From assembly GCA_913057885.1 (NCBI GenBank), contig CAJXOI010000012.1:1-11198 (forward strand): 11,198 nt of DNA, written 5' to 3'. Below, piece by piece: positions 6,305-11,198 of this stretch. How positions within the stretch are numbered: position 1 is the first letter of the stretch; every line of letters starts with the position of its first letter. The notes beneath the pieces were generated by a model. The model was not told where the DNA came from. It did no database searches and saw nothing but the letters and a program-made list of their open reading frames with translations. Source of the stretch: an uncultured Micavibrio sp. (GTDB lineage Bacteria > Pseudomonadota > Alphaproteobacteria > Micavibrionales > UBA1664). Made by a program: the position numbers and the translations under genes.

Positions 6305-7651
6305 ATGAGCGCACAAACACAACAGCATTTACACCAACCAAAGGTCGGGATCGTCTCTCTTGGATGTCCCAAGGCATTGGTGGATTCCGAACGTATTATT
6401 ACAAAACTTCGTGCAGACGGATATACCTTGTCCCCAGATTATAAAGACGCAGATATTGTTGTGGTCAATACATGCGGATTTTTGGACAGTGCCCGCGATG
6501 AGTCATTGGATGCCATTGGCGAGGCGATGAATGAAAACGGTAAGGTTTTGGTCACAGGATGCATGGGGGCAACACCCGAATTGATCCGTGATAAATTCCC
6601 TGATGTTTTGGGCATCACTGGCCCACAACAATACGAGGCCGTTGTATCCGCCGTTCATAAGCACGCGCCGATTAAAAAAAACAAGTTTGTTGATTTGGTG
6701 CCCGAGGCGGGATTAAAACTGACCCCGCGTCATTATGCCTATTTAAAAATATCCGAAGGGTGCAACAATAAATGCTCTTTTTGCATCATTCCGTCCTTGC
6801 GTGGTTTGTTGTCTTCCCGTCCGCTTGGCGAAGTGATGACGGAGGCTGAAAATCTGGTCAAGTCGGGTGTGAAAGAATTATTGGTGATTTCGCAGGACAC
6901 CTCGGCCTATGGTCAAGATGTGAAATATGCCGAAAGTCGATGGAGGGATAAAGAATATCGCACAAAATTTTATGATTTATGTGATGCGATGGGCGAATTA
7001 GACGCATGGGTGCGGATGCATTATGTTTACCCCTACCCTCACGTGGATGATGTTATCCCCATGATGGCGGAAGGTAAAATATTACCCTATCTGGATATTC
7101 CGTTTCAACATGCCTCCCCCGCGGTATTAAAAAACATGCGTCGCCCCGGTAAAATTGAGAAAACGGCAGAGCGCATTCACCAATGGCGCAAGATTTGCCC
7201 TGATATTACCTTGCGATCCACCTTTATTGTCGGTTTCCCCGGCGAAACGGATGAGGATTTTGAGTTGCTTTTACAATGGATGGATGAGGTTCAATTGGAC
7301 CGCGTTGGATGTTTCCAATATGAGCCCGTTTCCGGTGCTCCCAGCAATGATTTGGACAATCATGTCTCTGATGAGGTGAAGGAAGATCGTTGGCACCGTT
7401 TTATGACCAAACAACAAGAAATCTCAGCCTTAAAGATGCAGCGAAAAGTCGGAACCGTGCAGGAATGCATCATTGACGGCATGGACACTGAAACTAACCA
7501 TATTATTGCGCGATCGAAGGCTGATGCTCCTGAAATTGACGGTAATGTCTTTATCACCCATTGTAAGCGTCCCGTTACCGCAGGTGATATCATCCCCGTC
7601 ACAATTACGGGTGCCGATGAGTATGATTTATACGGCGAAGTGCATACATGA
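6305..7651 (+). CDS. rimO: Ribosomal protein S12 methylthiotransferase RimO
   Basis: This radical-SAM enzyme adds a methylthio group to the beta carbon of the conserved aspartate of ribosomal protein S12 (Asp88 in E. coli), consuming two SAM. The 448 residues fit RimO. The N-terminal domain carries the three cysteines of the auxiliary [4Fe-4S] cluster: C21 in [13 protein letters not shown]57 in VNTCGF, and C86 in VTGCMG. The radical-SAM CxxxCxxC is [10 protein letters not shown] (C153, C157, C160). Further core motifs are [18 protein letters not shown] (302-319) and the DIPFQHAS region (264-271). A C-terminal TRAM domain covers about 379-446. The phrase [10 protein letters not shown] separates RimO from the tRNA enzyme MiaB, which has a different sequence there. 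The ATG at 6305 is the first before the conserved domain; ten extra polar residues precede KVGIVSLG. No clear Shine-Dalgarno sequence is present. It follows a SAM methyltransferase gene and precedes the hybrid kinase gene. Confidence 0.97.
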   Translation: MSAQTQQHLHQPKVGIVSLGCPKALVDSERIITKLRADGYTLSPDYKDADIVVVNTCGFLDSARDESLDAIGEAMNENGKVLVTGCMGATPELIRDKFPDVLGITGPQQYEAVVSAVHKHAPIKKNKFVDLVPEAGLKLTPRHYAYLKISEGCNNKCSFCIIPSLRGLLSSRPLGEVMTEAENLVKSGVKELLVISQDTSAYGQDVKYAESRWRDKEYRTKFYDLCDAMGELDAWVRMHYVYPYPHVDDVIPMMAEGKILPYLDIPFQHASPAVLKNMRRPGKIEKTAERIHQWRKICPDITLRSTFIVGFPGETDEDFELLLQWMDEVQLDRVGCFQYEPVSGAPSNDLDNHVSDEVKEDRWHRFMTKQQEISALKMQRKVGTVQECIIDGMDTETNHIIARSKADAPEIDGNVFITHCKRPVTAGDIIPVTITGADEYDLYGEVHT

Positions 7652-7656
7652 GTAGG

Positions 7657-7671
7657 TTAAGCACTCATTAA
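7657..7671. promoter_or_regulatory. CtrA-type box upstream of the hybrid kinase
   Basis: TTAAGCACTCATTAA is an exact TTAA-N7-TTAA match to the CtrA binding motif. It lies in the 49-bp gap between rimO and the hybrid histidine kinase gene. Relative to the candidate -10 at 7687-7692 it overlaps the place of a -35 element. CtrA-activated promoters are known to have this layout. The motif and geometry are direct observations; CtrA control is inference. Confidence 0.55.
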
Positions 7672-7686
7672 AGTAGAACAATCATA

Positions 7687-7692
7687 TAAAAT
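7687..7692 (+). promoter_or_regulatory. Candidate -10 element of the hybrid kinase gene
   Basis: TAAAAT (5 of 6 to TATAAT) ends 8 nt before the kinase ATG; the overlapping TATAAA (7685-7690) is an alternative register. The -35 zone is occupied by the TTAA-N7-TTAA box rather than by a TTGACA-like hexamer. No Shine-Dalgarno sequence precedes the ATG. Together this suggests an activator-dependent promoter with a leader of only a few bases. Confidence 0.4.
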
Positions 7693-7700
7693 ATCCTTTC

Positions 7701-9629
7701 ATGAAAAAGGGTAATCCGTTTTGGAATCAGGAATCGATACGCTATAAACTAGCGGCATTTACTTTTCTAGTTATCGTTGGCGCGCTTTTGCTAACATTTT
7801 TGCTAAATACGTCATTGAATTACCTCTCAACACATATAGAGAGTGTAAAGCGCGTTGAGAGCGTGAATAATTATATTGTGGAATCAATACGCCATTTTCA
7901 CAGTGACCATGATCAGGCTCATATACATGACATTGAAATCTTTTTTGAATCTCTGCACTTGGAACCTTTTATTGAGAAGGTCTGCTATTACCACGACGAT
8001 ATTTTAACGGGCTCATATATCAACAAAAAGAATATTAATGGTAGGTTACGGTTGTGCCCAACCCACCACAATATCGAAAATTTCGAATCATTGAACGTCA
8101 GTTTCATGCATGTTTCAAAGCTCAGGGACGTTTATGATTTGGGAGGTCGTAAGCTTGGCCAATTATATGTTTTGTATGATAAAAATCATAATTTAAATGT
8201 TTTGATACGGGAAACTTTGATTGGTCTTTTTATAATTCTTATTGTTGGTGTTTTTGTTTGTATATTCACGTATAAAAATCAGGGTTTTTTAATTAACCCG
8301 ATAACACATCTGTCAAATTTGGCTGTATCAATGGCGACCCAGCCTGATTATTCGCGCCGCGCAAAAAAATACAGTAATGACGAACTTGGCCAATTATCTG
8401 ATAGTTTCAATATCATGATTGCGGGCATGGAAAAACAATATCAAGAACTTCAAAAAATAAATTCACAGGCTACCGAAGCCACAAAACAGAAATCAGCCTT
8501 TCTAGCGATGATGAGTCATGAGATTAGAACACCGATAAATGGTATAATTGGTACCGTAGAACTGTTGAGTGAAACCCACTTAACAGGTCGACAAAAAGAA
8601 TATGTCCATATTATCGATAAATCGGCGGAAACTTTATTGGGTCTAATTAATGATGTCTTGGATTATTCAAAAATCGAGGCTGAAAAACTTACGATTGAAA
8701 AAATACCATTTGATCTCACCCAACATGTTCAAGATGTTATTGACATGCTTCAGGTCAATATCAAACAAGAAGGACTAAGCCTGTTTTTTAAAAACTCGTT
8801 ATCATCGCACAGTATGATGCTGGAGGGCGACCCAGTCAGAGTGAAGCAAATATTGATTAACTTTGTAACCAACGCCATTAAATTTACCGAGGAAGGGTCG
8901 ATCACTGTAGAACTCATGGAAGGCGATGACACAGGTGGCGATACAAAAAATATCACTTTAAGTGTCAGTGACACCGGGATTGGTATTCCAAAAGACAGGC
9001 AAGAAAGCATTTTTGAGAGCTTCTCTCAGGCCGATGACTCGACCACACGTAAATATGGGGGAAGCGGTCTTGGCTTAACGATCTGTAGGCGTCTAGTGGA
9101 GAGAATGGATGGGAAAATTGGTGTCGAGAGTGAAGTTGGCATGGGGTCAACATTTTGGGCAACAATACCAATGCGCGTCATAAGCCCCGATGAAATGGCT
9201 TTCGAAGCACAAAAAGACAGTGAGAGAGAGGACGTAATCCTTCCCGCAATAGAGGATAACCGTATTTTATTTGTCGAAGACAATGAAACAAATATTATGA
9301 TTACATCTGAAATTCTTCGGCAGGCAGGATATGACGTTATTTTATGTTACAATGGTGAGGAGGCTGTTCTAGCCTATCAAAACGAGCCTGTACCCCTAAT
9401 TTTGATGGATTGCCAAATGCCTGTTATGGATGGTTGGGAGGCCACACGTAGAATTCGTGAATATGAGCGTAACAATAGCTTGCTTAGATCTCGCATTATC
9501 GCTTTAACGGCCAACGCCATGGATGGAGACCGCGAGCGATGCATTGAGGCCGAAATGGATGATTACTTGGCTAAACCCTTCAAAAAACGCGCGCTATTGG
9601 AAAAATTGGGGAACATCATTAAAAAATAG
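7701..9629 (+). CDS. Membrane-bound hybrid sensor histidine kinase
   Basis: The 642-residue inner-membrane sensor autophosphorylates and passes the phosphate to its own receiver domain. In order it has: a membrane helix (about 18-36); an extracytoplasmic sensor domain (about 37-170); a second membrane helix (172-190); a HAMP-like linker (about 191-245); and a dimerisation domain with phospho-acceptor H273 in [14 protein letters not shown]. The ATPase domain follows, with the N-box NFVTNAIKF (387-395), DTGIGIP (424-430) and GGSGLGL (453-459). The receiver domain (about 520-640) has acidic residues E526/D527, phosphorylation site D570 in [14 protein letters not shown]603, and K625 in LAKPF. All catalytic residues are intact. 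There is no C-terminal HPt domain, so a separate phosphotransfer protein such as ChpT would be needed to reach a response regulator. The sensor domain is rich in His and has two Cys (C95, C119), and is otherwise unrecognised. A CtrA-type box precedes the gene. No response regulator gene adjoins, so it is an orphan here. Confidence 0.95.
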   Translation: MKKGNPFWNQESIRYKLAAFTFLVIVGALLLTFLLNTSLNYLSTHIESVKRVESVNNYIVESIRHFHSDHDQAHIHDIEIFFESLHLEPFIEKVCYYHDDILTGSYINKKNINGRLRLCPTHHNIENFESLNVSFMHVSKLRDVYDLGGRKLGQLYVLYDKNHNLNVLIRETLIGLFIILIVGVFVCIFTYKNQGFLINPITHLSNLAVSMATQPDYSRRAKKYSNDELGQLSDSFNIMIAGMEKQYQELQKINSQATEATKQKSAFLAMMSHEIRTPINGIIGTVELLSETHLTGRQKEYVHIIDKSAETLLGLINDVLDYSKIEAEKLTIEKIPFDLTQHVQDVIDMLQVNIKQEGLSLFFKNSLSSHSMMLEGDPVRVKQILINFVTNAIKFTEEGSITVELMEGDDTGGDTKNITLSVSDTGIGIPKDRQESIFESFSQADDSTTRKYGGSGLGLTICRRLVERMDGKIGVESEVGMGSTFWATIPMRVISPDEMAFEAQKDSEREDVILPAIEDNRILFVEDNETNIMITSEILRQAGYDVILCYNGEEAVLAYQNEPVPLILMDCQMPVMDGWEATRRIREYERNNSLLRSRIIALTANAMDGDRERCIEAEMDDYLAKPFKKRALLEKLGNIIKK

Positions 9630-9658
9630 TGACTGTGAACCCTTATTTTCCCTATAAA
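9629..9658 (+). promoter_or_regulatory. Candidate mutS promoter (leaderless start)
   Basis: GTGACT (9629-9634, 4 of 6 to TTGACA) and TATAAA (9653-9658) are 18 bp apart, in the 36-bp gap after the kinase stop. The -10 ends 7 nt before the mutS ATG, so transcription would start at the ATG itself. No Shine-Dalgarno sequence is present before mutS. This is the best-formed of the four similar -10/ATG arrangements in the window. Confidence 0.45.
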
Positions 9659-9665
9659 TACATAC

Positions 9666-11198
9666 ATGGGACAGGCGGCGAAAAAACACCAAAAACTCAC
9701 TCCGATGATGCAGCAATATATGGACGTCAAAAACGCACATCCTGATTGTTTATTGTTCTATCGGATGGGTGATTTTTACGAACTATTTTTTGATGACGCC
9801 ATTACAGCGTCTAAAGTTTTGGATATCGCGCTCACCAAACGCGGAAAAACCGATGATACTGACATCCCAATGTGCGGTGTACCATGGCATTCCCATGAAA
9901 GTTATCTGGCAAAATTAATCAAGGCCGGCCACCGTGTCGCGATTTGTGACCAGACAGAAACACCAGACCAAGCCAAAGAGCGTGCCAAGCGTGAGGGATT
10001 GCCCACATCAAAGGTATTGGTGAATCGCGATGTTGTTCGTATTGTCACCGCGGGGACATTAACAGAAGATCATTTATTGGATGCACGGGCGTCAAATTAT
10101 CTGGCATGCCTATCTAAGACAAAAGGACAATTGGGGTTAAGTTGGATTGATCTCTCAACAGGGGAATTTTATGCACAAAGTACCGACATAAAATCACTCA
10201 ATGGCGCGTTGGAACGTATTTACCCCAATGAAATATTGGTTTCGGAAAAAACTATTCAAAATCCCGATCTGTTTGAAATTTTTGCGCTGTGGGACAAACA
10301 ATTAACCGTGCAAGGGCACAGTCTATTTGACCACGGAAACGCAATAGAACGGCTTAAGGCCCATTATAACATTCAGACTCTGGATGCCTATGGAACATTT
10401 GATGATGCGGCCTTAACCGCCGCAGGGTCTTTGCTGGATTACGCACAAAGAACGCAAAAAGGCACACTGCCCTATGTCCGGTCCCTTCAATCCATCATGG
10501 ATACAGACGTAGTTGACATTGACGGAGCAACGCGCCGCAACCTTGAAATCATACAAACATTAAATGGAGAGCGAGAGGGATCATTACTTTCAACAATTGA
10601 CAGGACAACTACCGCCGCGGGTGGGCGTATGTTGATGGCGCGATTGTCATCCCCCACCACAAAAATTGATACCATTAACGGCCGTTTGAACGAGGTAGAG
10701 TGTCTTTTATCAAATCAGGATATTCGTATTCATTTACAAGATATTTTAAAAGCAGTGCCTGATATGGAACGGGCTTTATCGCGCTTGACGGTTGGACGAG
10801 GAGGCCCGCGTGACCTCAAAGCCATCAAAGACGGTCTAGCCGCGGCAGAAGACATTAATGGCTTTTTACTATCGTATAAGGGCATTGCAAAACCATTACA
10901 AGCCATTATGGATCGATTAAAATTCGACCATACGGAAACACATTATCTAGACCGTTTGAAGAGGTGCCTAGCTGATGATTTGCCGTTTTTGGCACGGGAA
11001 GGTGGTTTTATCCGCGCTGGATACGCCCCGCAACTGGATGAACAAAAATCCCTCAAGACCAATAGCAAAAAACTTATGGCTAGTATGCAAAGTGATTATG
11101 CCTCGCAAACTGGGGTATCAACACTCAAAATTACCCATAACAATGTTTTGGGATATTTTATTGAAGTCACGGCCAAACATGCCGATAAATTGTTAGTC
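9666..11198 (+). CDS. mutS: DNA mismatch repair protein MutS (3' end outside window)
   Basis: MutS binds base mismatches and small loops in DNA and starts methyl-directed or general mismatch repair with MutL. The 511 codons visible cover the mismatch-recognition domain (about 1-120), with the F-x-E motif F37-Y38-E39 in [12 protein letters not shown] that stacks on the mismatch. They also cover the following [19 protein letters not shown] segment, the connector domain (about 125-255), and much of the lever/core and clamp region, ending soon after [14 protein letters not shown] (489-502). The ATPase domain with Walker A and B is beyond the window edge, so the truncation is an artefact of the window. 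The ATG at 9666 gives an N-terminus only one residue longer to F-x-E than that of E. coli MutS (F36/E38). It lies 36 bp after the kinase gene with a candidate leaderless promoter and no Shine-Dalgarno sequence. The mismatch-binding motif marks it as MutS1 rather than MutS2. Confidence 0.96.
   Translation, partial: MGQAAKKHQKLTPMMQQYMDVKNAHPDCLLFYRMGDFYELFFDDAITASKVLDIALTKRGKTDDTDIPMCGVPWHSHESYLAKLIKAGHRVAICDQTETPDQAKERAKREGLPTSKVLVNRDVVRIVTAGTLTEDHLLDARASNYLACLSKTKGQLGLSWIDLSTGEFYAQSTDIKSLNGALERIYPNEILVSEKTIQNPDLFEIFALWDKQLTVQGHSLFDHGNAIERLKAHYNIQTLDAYGTFDDAALTAAGSLLDYAQRTQKGTLPYVRSLQSIMDTDVVDIDGATRRNLEIIQTLNGEREGSLLSTIDRTTTAAGGRMLMARLSSPTTKIDTINGRLNEVECLLSNQDIRIHLQDILKAVPDMERALSRLTVGRGGPRDLKAIKDGLAAAEDINGFLLSYKGIAKPLQAIMDRLKFDHTETHYLDRLKRCLADDLPFLAREGGFIRAGYAPQLDEQKSLKTNSKKLMASMQSDYASQTGVSTLKITHNNVLGYFIEVTAKHADKLLV

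Noticed and set aside
9666..11198. mutS as a possible truncated pseudogene
   Set aside because: The frame is open to the last base with intact motifs, so the missing ATPase part is due to the window edge.
1..11198. CRISPR array, prophage, insertion sequence, or toxin-antitoxin system
   Set aside because: No direct-repeat/spacer pattern, transposase, integrase or paired small toxin/antitoxin genes were seen. The only repeat is the single palindrome after gltX.

Overview
The window looks like chromosomal DNA of an alphaproteobacterium with moderate, somewhat AT-leaning composition. Four things suggest this: the E2 protein at the left edge opens with an alphaproteobacterial-type lipoyl domain; the glutamyl-tRNA synthetase has the WRD variant that I associate with that class in place of the second half of the E. 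coli zinc site; gltX sits directly upstream of gltA; and two intergenic regions carry exact TTAA-N7-TTAA motifs of the kind bound by the cell-cycle regulator CtrA. I cannot name the genus. Nothing points to a plasmid, phage or genomic island. No transposase, integrase, tRNA, rRNA or CRISPR array was seen.

Layout: pdhC (pyruvate dehydrogenase E2) runs leftward off the left edge. An AT-rich divergent intergenic region follows, then a small orphan gene of 73 codons with its own Shine-Dalgarno sequence and a strong intrinsic terminator. Next come gltX, a 119-bp nested palindromic repeat, a CtrA-like box, and gltA (citrate synthase). A homocysteine S-methyltransferase-like gene overlaps the end of gltA, probably from a TTG start. 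A class I SAM-dependent methyltransferase of unknown substrate follows, then rimO (ribosomal protein S12 methylthiotransferase). A second CtrA-like box precedes a membrane-bound hybrid histidine kinase. The window ends inside mutS, which is cut before its ATPase domain. Every gene except pdhC is on the plus strand, and gaps from gltA onward are at most 49 bp.

Functions: pdhC and gltA are the entry to and first step of the citrate cycle. The homocysteine methyltransferase, the SAM methyltransferase and RimO all belong to methionine/SAM chemistry, one probably making methionine and two consuming SAM. Their clustering suggests joint expression, which is inference. gltX, rimO and mutS are housekeeping translation and repair genes.

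The most interesting signals are regulatory. First, two exact CtrA-type boxes occur, in the leaders of gltA and of the hybrid kinase, and I found none elsewhere in the window. Second, four genes (gltX, rimO, the kinase, mutS) lack a Shine-Dalgarno sequence but have a -10-like hexamer ending 7 or 8 nt before the ATG, as expected of leaderless or near-leaderless mRNAs. The genes with good Shine-Dalgarno sequences do not show this. Other points are the His/Cys-rich sensor domain of the kinase, a partial Fur-type palindrome before the orphan small gene, and the nested palindrome between gltX and gltA. I did not find a clear new multi-gene defence or mobile system.
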